Positions 41,225 through 49,439 of a stretch of 64,000 bases of DNA are shown piece after piece. The notes under the pieces are model-generated. The model had not been told where the DNA came from. It ran no database searches and worked only from the letters and a program-made list of their open reading frames with translations. The stretch is from SVFI01 sp045546735 (GTDB taxonomy: Bacteria; Bacillota; Clostridia; Lachnospirales; Lachnospiraceae). Within the stretch, counting starts at the first letter, position 1. Each line of letters begins with the position of its first letter. The translations under genes and the position numbers were made by a program. The stretch covers positions 50,151-114,150 of the forward strand of contig JAZQDJ010000120.1 of NCBI GenBank assembly GCA_045546735.1. The letters are read 5' to 3'.

Positions 41225-43732
41225 ATGGCAGCAAAGAAAACAACAGTACCCGTTTCACCAACGTTTGACAAAGAACTTTTCAAACGAAGCGTTCTTTACA
41301 ATGTGAGAACTTTATACCGAAAAACGATGGAAGAAGCTACTCCGCAGCAGATTTTCCAGGCAGTTTCTTATGCGGTAAAAGATCAGATCGTTGAAAACTG
41401 GATGGAAACACAGAAACAGTATGAGAAAAAAGATGTTAAAACAGTTTACTATTTGTCAATGGAATTTTTGATGGGCCGTGCTCTCGGAAATAACTTGATC
41501 AATATGCAGGCATTTGCTCAGGCAAAAGAAGCGCTTGAAGAGCTCGGCGTTGATATCAACGTTGTAGAAGATCAGGAACCGGATGCAGCTCTCGGTAACG
41601 GCGGTCTCGGAAGACTTGCTGCTTGTTTCCTTGATTCTCTTGCATCTTTAGGATATGCAGCATACGGTTGTGGTATTCGTTACCGCTATGGTATGTTCAA
41701 ACAGGAAATCAGAGACGGTTATCAGGTTGAGGTACCGGATAACTGGTTAGCAGATGGTAACCCATTTGAACTTCGTCGTCCGGAATATGCAAAAGAAGTT
41801 AAATTCGGCGGATATGTTTCTATCTACCAGGACGAAAACGGACGTAACAACTTCAAACAGGAAGGTTACCAGTCAGTAACTGCTATTCCGTATGATGTTC
41901 CGATTGTAGGTTACGGTAACAACATCGTAAATACACTTCGTATTTGGGATGCGCAGCCGGTACAGTGTTTCCAGCTTGATTCTTTCGACAAAGGTGATTA
42001 CCAGAAAGCGGTAGAGCAGGAAAACCTTGCACGCAATATCGTAGAAGTTCTCTATCCGAACGATAACCACTATGCAGGTAAAGAGCTTCGTTTAAAACAG
42101 CAGTATTTCTTTATTTCTGCATCTGTTCAGGAAGCAGTTGCAAAATACATGAGAAATCATGATGATATCCGTAAGTTCCATGAAAAAGTAACATTCCAGC
42201 TCAACGATACACATCCGACAGTTGCAGTTGCAGAGCTTATGAGAATTCTCATGGACGAGTACTACTTAACATGGGATGAAGCATGGGAAGTTACAACAAA
42301 GACTTGTGCATATACAAACCACACAATCATGGCAGAGGCGCTTGAGAAATGGCCGATCGAATTGTTCAGCCGCCTTCTTCCTCGTGTATACCAGATTGTG
42401 GAAGAGATTAACCGTCGTTTCGTTATGGAAATCGAAGCGAAATATCCGGGCAACCAGGATAAAGTACGCAAGATGGCAATCATCTATGACGGACAGGTTA
42501 AGATGGCTCACCTTGCAATCGCTGCAGGTTACAGCGTAAACGGTGTAGCAAGACTTCATACAGAAATCTTAAAGAATCAGGAATTAAAAGATTTCTATGA
42601 GATGATGCCTGAGAAATTCAACAACAAGACAAATGGTATCACACAGCGTCGTTTCTTATTGCACGGAAATCCGCTTTTAGCTGAGTGGGTAACAGCGCAT
42701 GTAGGTGCAGACTGGATTACAGACCTTGCTAAGATTAAGAAACTTGCTGTTTATGCAAAAGATGAGCAGGCTCAGCAGGAGTTCATGAACATCAAATATC
42801 AGAACAAAGTTCGTCTTGCAGAGTACATCTTAGAGCACAACGGCGTAGAAGTAGATCCGCGTTCTATCTTCGACGTACAGGTTAAGAGATTACACGAGTA
42901 CAAACGTCAGCTTTTAAATATTCTTCACGTTATGTACTTATACAATGAAATTAAAGAGCATCCGGATATGGAATTCTATCCGAGAACATTCATCTTCGGT
43001 GCAAAGGCAGCAGCCGGATACAAGAATGCTAAGCTTACAATCAAGCTTATCAATGCAGTTGCAGATGTTATCAACAATGATGAGTCTATTAACGGCAAAA
43101 TCAAAGTTGTATTTATTGAAAACTACCGTGTATCTAACGCAGAGCTTATCTTTGCAGCAGCAGATGTTTCCGAGCAGATTTCTACAGCTTCTAAAGAAGC
43201 GTCAGGAACAGGTAACATGAAGTTTATGTTAAACGGTGCTCTTACCATCGGTACAATGGACGGAGCTAACGTGGAAATCGTTGAAGAAGTAGGTGCTGAG
43301 AACGCATTTATCTTCGGATTATCTTCTGACGAAGTTATTAATTTCGAGCAGCACGGCGGATACGATCCGATGGAAATCTTCAACAACGATGCAGATGTTC
43401 GTAAAGTGCTTATGCAGCTTATCAACGGAACATACTCACCGGAGAATCCGGAACTGTTCCGCGACCTTTACAACTCATTGCTTAACACGCTCAGCACATC
43501 CAAGGCTGACACATACTTCATCTTAAAAGACTTTAAGGCTTATGCAGCAGCGCAGAAGAAAGTGGAAGAAGCTTACAAAGACGAAGCAGGTTGGGCAAAG
43601 AGTGCTATCTTAAACGTAGCTTGCTCAGGCAAATTTACATCTGACAGAACAATTAAAGAGTATGTCGATGAAATCTGGAAGCTTGAGAAAGTAACTCTTC
43701 CGAAGAAGAGAGTGGCTAAGAAAGTAGAGTAA
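41225..43732 (+). CDS. glgP: Glycogen/starch phosphorylase
   Basis: 835 residues from the ATG at 41225 (GAGGAG upstream); an upstream in-frame ATG overlaps no ribosome binding site. GT35 motifs: YYLSMEFLMGRALGNNL, EPDAALGNGGLGRLAACFLDSLA, LNDTHPTVAVAELMR and the PLP lysine in EASGTGNMKFMLNGALTIGTMDGANVE near 665. It releases glucose 1-phosphate from storage glucan. Strong codon bias suggests high expression. No glycogen synthesis genes are adjacent. Confidence 0.95.
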   Translation: MAAKKTTVPVSPTFDKELFKRSVLYNVRTLYRKTMEEATPQQIFQAVSYAVKDQIVENWMETQKQYEKKDVKTVYYLSMEFLMGRALGNNLINMQAFAQAKEALEELGVDINVVEDQEPDAALGNGGLGRLAACFLDSLASLGYAAYGCGIRYRYGMFKQEIRDGYQVEVPDNWLADGNPFELRRPEYAKEVKFGGYVSIYQDENGRNNFKQEGYQSVTAIPYDVPIVGYGNNIVNTLRIWDAQPVQCFQLDSFDKGDYQKAVEQENLARNIVEVLYPNDNHYAGKELRLKQQYFFISASVQEAVAKYMRNHDDIRKFHEKVTFQLNDTHPTVAVAELMRILMDEYYLTWDEAWEVTTKTCAYTNHTIMAEALEKWPIELFSRLLPRVYQIVEEINRRFVMEIEAKYPGNQDKVRKMAIIYDGQVKMAHLAIAAGYSVNGVARLHTEILKNQELKDFYEMMPEKFNNKTNGITQRRFLLHGNPLLAEWVTAHVGADWITDLAKIKKLAVYAKDEQAQQEFMNIKYQNKVRLAEYILEHNGVEVDPRSIFDVQVKRLHEYKRQLLNILHVMYLYNEIKEHPDMEFYPRTFIFGAKAAAGYKNAKLTIKLINAVADVINNDESINGKIKVVFIENYRVSNAELIFAAADVSEQISTASKEASGTGNMKFMLNGALTIGTMDGANVEIVEEVGAENAFIFGLSSDEVINFEQHGGYDPMEIFNNDADVRKVLMQLINGTYSPENPELFRDLYNSLLNTLSTSKADTYFILKDFKAYAAAQKKVEEAYKDEAGWAKSAILNVACSGKFTSDRTIKEYVDEIWKLEKVTLPKKRVAKKVE

Positions 43733-43737
43733 AAGTA

Positions 43738-44442
43738 ATGGATAATAGAATTAATATCGTTTTGCGAGTAATAGGATATTTTCTTATTTCAATGTCAATT
43801 TTTCTCTTTGTACTTCATATTGTCGGAGCAAACGGCATGAAGAATGCAAAAGATTTGACACAGCTTACAGCTGCGGATATCAAAACCGGATTGTTTGTAA
43901 AGGGAGATATCGTGGAATCCGGAGGGATATATGCGTCAAAGGAAATTACCGTAGATGGTATGGTAACTGATTCGTGGAATTATTATGTGATTTCTTTCGG
44001 TGAAAATTATGACAGGTATATGGGATTTTTCACGATGTTAGTACAGGACGAGATGGAAAAGTTGACGGAGGAGACTGCGGCTTATTATGATGGTCAGAGC
44101 AGTCAAATTTCAACAACCGTACCGATGACTGGTCTTGTTCTTCCGATTGCAGGACAGTTTAATACTTATTACCATATTTTTATGGAGCCGGTACCGCAGG
44201 AGATGTATGTGGATTATTATATAACACATATTGACAGCGCAATGATTCAGAGGCTGTTGATTTTCGGATGTGTTGTGCTTCCGATAGGAATGATTCTTGC
44301 AGTTATTGCGGTTTTCGGGGAGAAGAAGCTCCTGGGAGAGGAATATGACGAGAAGAAAAAACAGAGATTTGTTATAAAGACAATCATGTTTTGGGCAGAG
44401 ATGCTGGTCACATTTGTTATGGCGATAGTGGCGTTTTTCTAA
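43738..44442 (+). CDS. Two-to-three-helix membrane protein, unknown function
   Basis: 234 residues, 5 nt after glgP. A helix at about 8-30, an extracytoplasmic domain (about 35-175, with GLFVKGDIVESGGIYASKE and YYVISFGENYDRYMGF), then two helices (about 177-198 and 215-233). The middle resembles the DUF6709-type proteins of Firmicutes only loosely, so I leave it unnamed. Expected to be cotranscribed with glgP. Confidence 0.6.
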   Translation: MDNRINIVLRVIGYFLISMSIFLFVLHIVGANGMKNAKDLTQLTAADIKTGLFVKGDIVESGGIYASKEITVDGMVTDSWNYYVISFGENYDRYMGFFTMLVQDEMEKLTEETAAYYDGQSSQISTTVPMTGLVLPIAGQFNTYYHIFMEPVPQEMYVDYYITHIDSAMIQRLLIFGCVVLPIGMILAVIAVFGEKKLLGEEYDEKKKQRFVIKTIMFWAEMLVTFVMAIVAFF

Positions 44443-44453
44443 AAAATTTATTT

Positions 44454-44488
44454 AGCGTAGCAGTTTTCATGGCTGCTACGCTGTTTTT
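44454..44488 (+). terminator. Terminator after the glgP operon
   Basis: AGCGTAGCAG (44454-44463) pairs with CTGCTACGCT (44473-44482), followed by GTTTTT. Confidence 0.85.
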
Positions 44489-44512
44489 ATGCGTTTTTCA
44501 ATCTAATACACG

Positions 44513-44544
44513 AAAAAAAGGAACTCCCCACAAGGAAGTTCCTT
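44513..44544 (-). terminator. Terminator of the tandem degV pair
   Basis: AAGGAACT (44518-44525) pairs with AGTTCCTT (44537-44544); on the minus strand a run of seven T follows. Confidence 0.8.
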
Positions 44545-44555
44545 CAAAAATCAAT

Positions 44556-45443
44556 TTAATCTACTCTTTCATCTCCCCAGAAGAACAGAACTACAGTTCC
44601 CGGACCGGTATGACTTCCGATAACGGTACCGATATTGTTAATCTGTACTTTGCCGTTCATTTTCGGGAAAGCAGCTTCTACAATGTCTGCAAGAGCTTTT
44701 GCGTCGTCGTAGCAGGCAGCGTGTGCAATATAGCATTTTTCGCTGTAATTTTCTCTGTCCTGTGCAAGTTCTTTCATCTTGTCGGCAACAGCCTGAAGAA
44801 CTTTTTTCTTTGTGCGGACCTTCATACGAGGAATCAGTTTTCCTTCCACATTTAAATTAATAACCGGACAAATACTGAGCATATTGCCTACAAATCCTGA
44901 AGTTTTGGAAACACGTCCGCCTCTTACAAGATATTTTAAATCAGTTGCAAATATCCATGTATGCATTTTCAGTTTATTGTCTTCTGCCCATTTGGCAAGG
45001 GTATCGATATCCATGCCCTCATCACGCAGGTCAGCAAGCTTGTCCATAAAAAGTCCGTAACCGGAACATGCATTAAATGAATCAAGAACAATGATTTTGC
45101 GATCCGGATACTTTTCTGCAAGCACATTACGTGCAACACAAGCAGAGTTGTAAACACCGGAAATACCGGAAGCAAGCGAAAGATGAAGGATATCTTTGCC
45201 ATCTTCTAAAAACGGAGTGAAATATTCGATAAACTCATCAACATTGACCTGTGATGTCTTTGTGTCAGCACCGTTTTCCATCGCTTTGTAGAAATCATCA
45301 AACGAAATGCTCTTTCCGAGATCGTCCGGATATACTTTGTCATCTAATTGAAAATGAAAGCAGACATAGTGAATGTCTCTAGCATCAAACTGCTCCTGCG
45401 TTAAGTCTGCGGTGGAGCAGCAGCTTAAAATGTAGTTACTCAT
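44556..45443 (-). CDS. DegV family fatty-acid-binding protein (tandem copy 2)
   Basis: 295 residues. Starts MSNYILSCCSTADLTQEQFDARDIHYVCF; LASGISGVYNSACVA near 86, YLVRGGRVSKTSGFVGNMLSICPVINL near 160 and IGSHTGPGTVVLFFWG at the end are DegV fatty-acid-site motifs. It is the same length as its neighbour at 45486 and clearly its duplicate; the two share long identical runs. Read second in the transcript, ended by a hairpin. Confidence 0.92.
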   Translation of the reverse strand: MSNYILSCCSTADLTQEQFDARDIHYVCFHFQLDDKVYPDDLGKSISFDDFYKAMENGADTKTSQVNVDEFIEYFTPFLEDGKDILHLSLASGISGVYNSACVARNVLAEKYPDRKIIVLDSFNACSGYGLFMDKLADLRDEGMDIDTLAKWAEDNKLKMHTWIFATDLKYLVRGGRVSKTSGFVGNMLSICPVINLNVEGKLIPRMKVRTKKKVLQAVADKMKELAQDRENYSEKCYIAHAACYDDAKALADIVEAAFPKMNGKVQINNIGTVIGSHTGPGTVVLFFWGDERVD

Positions 45444-45485
45444 AAGAATTCAGCCTTTCTATGTGTAAAAATAATGGATTATGGA

Positions 45486-46373
45486 TTAGTTGACTCTTTT
45501 ATCTCCCCAGAAAAAGAGTGCTACGGTGCCCGGACCGGTATGGCTTCCGATTACGGTACCGATGGAATAAATTTCAACTTTTCCGTCAAGATTAGGAAAA
45601 GTTTCTTCGATAATGTCTGCTACAGCTTTTGCATCTTCATAGCAGGCAGAATGGGAAATATAACATTTTCCGTTATAGTCTGTGCCGTTTTGGGCATGTT
45701 CAATCATCTTGTCTGCAATGGCACGGATGACTTTTTTCTTTGTCCGGATTTTGTAACGTGGAATTAGCTTTCCTTCAAAGGAAACATTTAAAAGCGGACA
45801 AATGCTGAGCATATTTCCGACAAAGCCGGAGGTTTTGGAAACACGGCCGCCTTTGACAAAGAACGTCAAATCAGAAGAGAAGAACCAGTGATGAAGCTCC
45901 AGCAAATGTTCATTTGTCCATGCTGCAAGAGAATCAATGTCCATTCCTTCGTCGCGTAAATCTGCAAGCTTATCCATAAGAAGGCCGTAGCCGGAAGCAG
46001 CAGCTAACGAATCGATGATATAAATTTTACGCTCCGGATATTTTTCGGAGAGTTCTTCGCCGGCAAGACGGGCAGAGTTGTATACACCTGAAATACCGGA
46101 AGAAAGCGTGAGGTGCAAAATATCTTTTCCCTCTTTTAAGAAGCTTTCGAAGTATTCCGTAAATTCTTCTGTGTTTACCTGAGAAGTCTTCGTGTCAGCA
46201 CCGTCGGTCATAGCCTGATAAAAATCGGAAAAAGAAATGCTTTTTCCCAGGTCATCCGGATACTGTTTCCCATCTAATTCGAAATGAAAACAAATATAAT
46301 GGATGTCTCTGCGCTTAAACTGTTCATTTGTAAGGTCTGCTGTAGAGCAGCAACTTAAAATGTAGTTACTCAT
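45486..46373 (-). CDS. DegV family fatty-acid-binding protein (tandem copy 1)
   Basis: 295 residues, 42 nt upstream of copy 2. Starts MSNYILSCCSTADLTNEQFKRRDIHYICF; LTLSSGISGVYNSARLA, FFVKGGRVSKTSGFVGNMLSICPLLNV and IGSHTGPGTVALFFWG correspond position by position to copy 2. Differences cluster in the 60-80 and 115-160 regions, which line the pocket in known structures, so the copies may prefer different fatty acids (inference). AAAGGA ribosome binding site and a good promoter upstream. Confidence 0.92.
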   Translation of the reverse strand: MSNYILSCCSTADLTNEQFKRRDIHYICFHFELDGKQYPDDLGKSISFSDFYQAMTDGADTKTSQVNTEEFTEYFESFLKEGKDILHLTLSSGISGVYNSARLAGEELSEKYPERKIYIIDSLAAASGYGLLMDKLADLRDEGMDIDSLAAWTNEHLLELHHWFFSSDLTFFVKGGRVSKTSGFVGNMLSICPLLNVSFEGKLIPRYKIRTKKKVIRAIADKMIEHAQNGTDYNGKCYISHSACYEDAKAVADIIEETFPNLDGKVEIYSIGTVIGSHTGPGTVALFFWGDKRVN

Positions 46374-46411
46374 AGTTCACTATCCTTTCTCTATAGGGCA
46401 CACACAATTAG

Positions 46412-46448
46412 TTGTGGCCACAAACGCAACATGTAGTTTAAAAAACTA
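46412..46448. promoter_or_regulatory. Two perfect palindromes in the degV leader
   Basis: TTGTGGCCACAA (46412-46423) is a perfect 12-bp palindrome and TAGTTT-AAA-AAACTA (46434-46448) a perfect hairpin. Both lie between the predicted degV start site and its ATG. Operator function is possible but unproven. Confidence 0.35.
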
Positions 46449-46460
46449 TGTCACGTATCT

Positions 46461-46489
46461 ATACTATAACTAAATTGCAATTTCGTCAA
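46461..46489 (-). promoter_or_regulatory. Promoter of the tandem degV operon
   Basis: On the minus strand TTGACG (46489-46484), 17-nt spacer, TAGTAT (46466-46461). Confidence 0.55.
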
Positions 46490-46569
46490 TATAAAAGATT
46501 GCAGATAATGCGAATCCATGCTAAACTTTTATTCGGAAAAGAAAAGACGAAAGCGTTAAGGAGGACACT

Positions 46570-48873
46570 ATGATTAAGTTATATGACGGCGGTGCATATC
46601 TTGTAAACGGAACAGAGCTTATTCCGGACGGAGCGGATGCACTTGCAGCAGTGAAATCAAAGACCGGAAAAGACGTTTCACAGCAGGAAGCTGCCAAAGA
46701 AACGATTGCTTACGGAATTCTGGAAGAGCACAATACTTCCGGAAATATGGAAAAGTTAAAAATCAAATTCGATAAATTGACTTCCCACGACATTACATTC
46801 GTAGGAATTATTCAGACAGCGAGAGCTTCAGGACTTGAGAAGTTCCCGATTCCTTATGTTCTGACAAACTGCCACAATTCACTTTGTGCAGTCGGCGGAA
46901 CAATTAACGAAGATGACCATATGTTTGGTCTTACTTGTGCAAAGAAATACGGCGGTGTTTATGTTCCGCCTCATCAGGCAGTTATCCATCAGTTTGCCCG
47001 CGAGATGCTTGCAGGCGGAGGTAAGATGATTCTCGGTTCCGATTCACATACACGTTACGGTGCTCTCGGAACTATGGCGATGGGTGAAGGCGGTCCGGAG
47101 CTTGTAAAACAGCTTCTTTGCCAGACATATGACATTAATATGCCGGGCGTTGTCTGTGTGTACCTGAAAGGTGCGCCTGTGATGGGTGTCGGTCCTCAGG
47201 ACGTGGCACTTGCTATTATCGGTGCAGTATTCGGAAACGGATATGTAAAAAATAAAGTAATGGAATTTGTCGGACCGGGTGTGTCTTCTCTTTCTGCGGA
47301 CTTCCGTATCGGTATCGATGTAATGACAACAGAGACAACTTGTCTTTCTTCTATTTGGAGAACGGACGATGAAATCAAAGATTTCTATGATGTTCATGGC
47401 AGAAGCGAAGAGTACAAAGGACTTAATCCGGGAGAGGTTGCTTACTATGACGGCGTAATCGAAATCGATCTTTCCAAGATCCGTCCGATGATTGCAATGC
47501 CGTTCCATCCAAGCAATACATACACAATTGAGGAACTCAATGCAAACCTTACAGATATTCTTCATGATGTAGAAAAACGTGCGGCGGTCAGCCTTGACAA
47601 CGCAGTACCTTATTCTCTTCAGGATAAAGTTGTGAACGGCAAATTCATGGTAGATCAAGGTATCATCGCAGGTTGTGCCGGCGGTGGTTTCGAAAATATC
47701 TGTGCAGCGGCAGATATTTTAAAAGGAAAATATATCGGCTCTGACGGATTTACACTCAGCGTATATCCGGCTTCTATGCCTGTATATATGGAACTTATTA
47801 AAAATGGTTGTGCAGCGACAATCATGGAGACAGGTGCGGTTATGAAGACTGCATTTTGCGGACCGTGCTTCGGCGCAGGCGATACTCCGGCAAACAATGC
47901 TTTCAGTATCCGTCATTCAACACGTAACTTCCCGAATCGTGAGGGTTCTAAGCTTCAGAACGGCCAGATTTCTTCCGTTGCTCTTATGGATGCACGTTCC
48001 ATCGCAGCAACTGCAGCAAACAAAGGCCAGCTTACTGCGGCAACAGATTTCGACGGTGAAATCGGAAAATATAAATATCATTACGATGCAAACATTTACG
48101 CAAACCGTGTATTTGATTCTAAGGGCGTGGCAGATCCGTCGGTTGAAATCCAGTTCGGTCCAAACATCAAGGATTGGCCTGCTATGGTTGCACTCACAGA
48201 TAACCTTGTGCTTAAAGTAGTTTCCGAGATTCACGATCCGGTAACAACAACAGATGAGCTTATTCCGTCCGGTGAGACATCTTCTTACCGCTCAAATCCT
48301 CTCGGACTTGCTGAGTTTGCTCTTTCCAGAAAAGATCCTCAGTACGTTGGCAGAGCAAAAGAAGTTCAGGCGGCAGAAAAAGCAAGAGAAGCTATGGTTG
48401 CAGGAGAGGCAACAGAGAAACCTTGTCAGGTTTTACCGGAAATCAAACCGGTCATGGACAAGATTAAAGAAAGTTTCCCTGAGCTTACTCATGAATCATT
48501 CGGTATCGGTTCTACTATTTTTGCAGTAAAACCGGGTGATGGTTCCGCACGTGAGCAGGCAGCAAGTTGTCAGAAGGTACTCGGCGGATGGGCAAACATC
48601 GCTAACGAGTATGCGACAAAGAGATATCGTTCTAACCTCATCAACTGGGGTATGCTTCCGTTCGTTATTCCGGAAGGAGATCTTCCGTTTGAAAATCTGG
48701 ATTACATCTTTATTCCGGATATCAAGAAGGCAGTGGAAGAAAAATGGGATGAAATCAAGGCTTATGTTGTAAAAGACGAGCTTGTAGAGTTCACAATGAC
48801 ACTCGGCGGTCTGACAGATGAAGAGCGTGAGATTATCCTGAAAGGATGCTTGATTAACTACAATAGAATTTAA
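46570..48873 (+). CDS. Aconitase-family hydratase (YbhJ-like)
   Basis: 767 residues; AAGGAGG ribosome binding site. The aconitase fold is complete: GSDSHTRYGALGTMAMGEGGPELVKQL, GCAGGGFENICAA near 378, and CGPCFGAGD near 433 supply the three Cys expected for a 4Fe-4S cluster. The C-terminal swivel domain ends with FENLDYIFIPDI. The order and sequence resemble YbhJ-like hydratases more than TCA-cycle AcnA/AcnB, so the substrate may not be citrate. No other TCA gene is nearby. Divergent from the degV pair. Confidence 0.82.
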   Translation: MIKLYDGGAYLVNGTELIPDGADALAAVKSKTGKDVSQQEAAKETIAYGILEEHNTSGNMEKLKIKFDKLTSHDITFVGIIQTARASGLEKFPIPYVLTNCHNSLCAVGGTINEDDHMFGLTCAKKYGGVYVPPHQAVIHQFAREMLAGGGKMILGSDSHTRYGALGTMAMGEGGPELVKQLLCQTYDINMPGVVCVYLKGAPVMGVGPQDVALAIIGAVFGNGYVKNKVMEFVGPGVSSLSADFRIGIDVMTTETTCLSSIWRTDDEIKDFYDVHGRSEEYKGLNPGEVAYYDGVIEIDLSKIRPMIAMPFHPSNTYTIEELNANLTDILHDVEKRAAVSLDNAVPYSLQDKVVNGKFMVDQGIIAGCAGGGFENICAAADILKGKYIGSDGFTLSVYPASMPVYMELIKNGCAATIMETGAVMKTAFCGPCFGAGDTPANNAFSIRHSTRNFPNREGSKLQNGQISSVALMDARSIAATAANKGQLTAATDFDGEIGKYKYHYDANIYANRVFDSKGVADPSVEIQFGPNIKDWPAMVALTDNLVLKVVSEIHDPVTTTDELIPSGETSSYRSNPLGLAEFALSRKDPQYVGRAKEVQAAEKAREAMVAGEATEKPCQVLPEIKPVMDKIKESFPELTHESFGIGSTIFAVKPGDGSAREQAASCQKVLGGWANIANEYATKRYRSNLINWGMLPFVIPEGDLPFENLDYIFIPDIKKAVEEKWDEIKAYVVKDELVEFTMTLGGLTDEEREIILKGCLINYNRI

Positions 48874-48894
48874 AGAGTGTGAAATTGATTTATG

Positions 48895-48937
48895 AAGGCT
48901 TCTGCCTGCAGATGTAACTGTGGGTGGAAGCTTTTTT
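48895..48937 (+). terminator. Terminator of the aconitase-family gene
   Basis: An imperfect stem from AAGGCTTCTGCC to its partner ending GGAAGCTT (with a bulge and G-U pairs), then TTTTT. Confidence 0.7.
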
Positions 48938-48999
48938 ATGTGGTTTGTGGGAAAGATTAGATTTGATTTTAGCTTTGCGGCAGATAGATTTAGTGCGGG

Positions 49000-49270
49000 T
49001 GGGCAAAAAATGAAGGATTTTTGTAAAAAGGGCCCAGAAGTGGCAAGGAGAAGGGGATAGGATTTGAGAAAAATGGGTAAGAAATGAAAGATTATAATAA
49101 AAAAGGCCCAGATATGTGAAGGAAAAACGCTGTAGGAAGTTTAGATGGAGAAATAGGACGGGCAAGAAATGAAAGAAAAAGCAGGAAAGGGCCCAATTTT
49201 AGCGGTATTTGTGATGTTTGCCAGAGAGTGAGTGGGTAAGAAATGAAGAAAACAAGCTAAAACTTGCCCA
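49000..49270. repeat. Array of four 37/38-bp TGGGCAAG quasi-palindromes
   Basis: Units at 49000-49036, 49074-49110 and 49159-49195 (37 bp each, ending GGCCCA), and 49233-49270 (38 bp, ending CTTGCCCA). Gaps are 37, 48 and 37 bp. Interiors are A-rich, with AAGAAATGAA shared by three copies, while gap sequences are unrelated. A weaker half-copy (TGGGAAAG) begins at 48948. Together with the terminator at 48.9 kb and the promoter at 49.3 kb this accounts for the 566-bp stretch without a gene. Confidence 0.75.
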
Positions 49271-49295
49271 TGGTTAGGAAGAAAGAGGGCAGAAC

Positions 49296-49322
49296 TAAAC
49301 AAATTTCAACTTCTGCCGATAT
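49296..49322 (+). promoter_or_regulatory. Sigma-D (FliA) promoter
   Basis: TAAA (49296-49299), 15-nt spacer, GCCGATAT (49315-49322): a full match to the Bacillus/Clostridia flagellar sigma-D consensus. Transcription would start near 49329. Confidence 0.85.
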
Positions 49323-49328
49323 ACATAG

Positions 49329-49434
49329 TGCAAGTGATGAACGGTCGACATCGCCTGTAGCCAAGGAAGGTGTGTGTGAGCGCAAGGGAGCGCAAGCGCA
49401 TCTTTTTTTGTTGGCTAACATTCCAGAAGGAGGG
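49329..49434 (+). promoter_or_regulatory. Structured 5' leader of unknown type
   Basis: About 110 nt between the sigma-D start site and the TTG codon. TGTAGCCAA (near 49358) can pair with TTGGCTAACA (near 49410), enclosing a GCGCAAGGGAGCGCAAGCGC segment and a run of seven T. Several GGA motifs (AAGGAAGG, AAGGGAG, and the ribosome binding site AGAAGGAGGG) could bind CsrA. No known riboswitch consensus was matched; c-di-GMP-I and -II were considered and not supported. Confidence 0.4.
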
Positions 49435-49439
49435 ATTAT

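Noticed and set aside
49000..49270. CRISPR array
   Set aside because: Regular 37-bp units with 37-48-bp gaps resemble one, but units differ strongly inside, gap lengths jump in 10-bp steps, arrays have only 3-4 units at four loci and no cas gene is present.
49329..49434. c-di-GMP riboswitch upstream of the sigma-D-dependent gene
   Set aside because: The context is suggestive, but the conserved GCAAACC/GACGCAAAGC (type I) and type II core sequences are not found.
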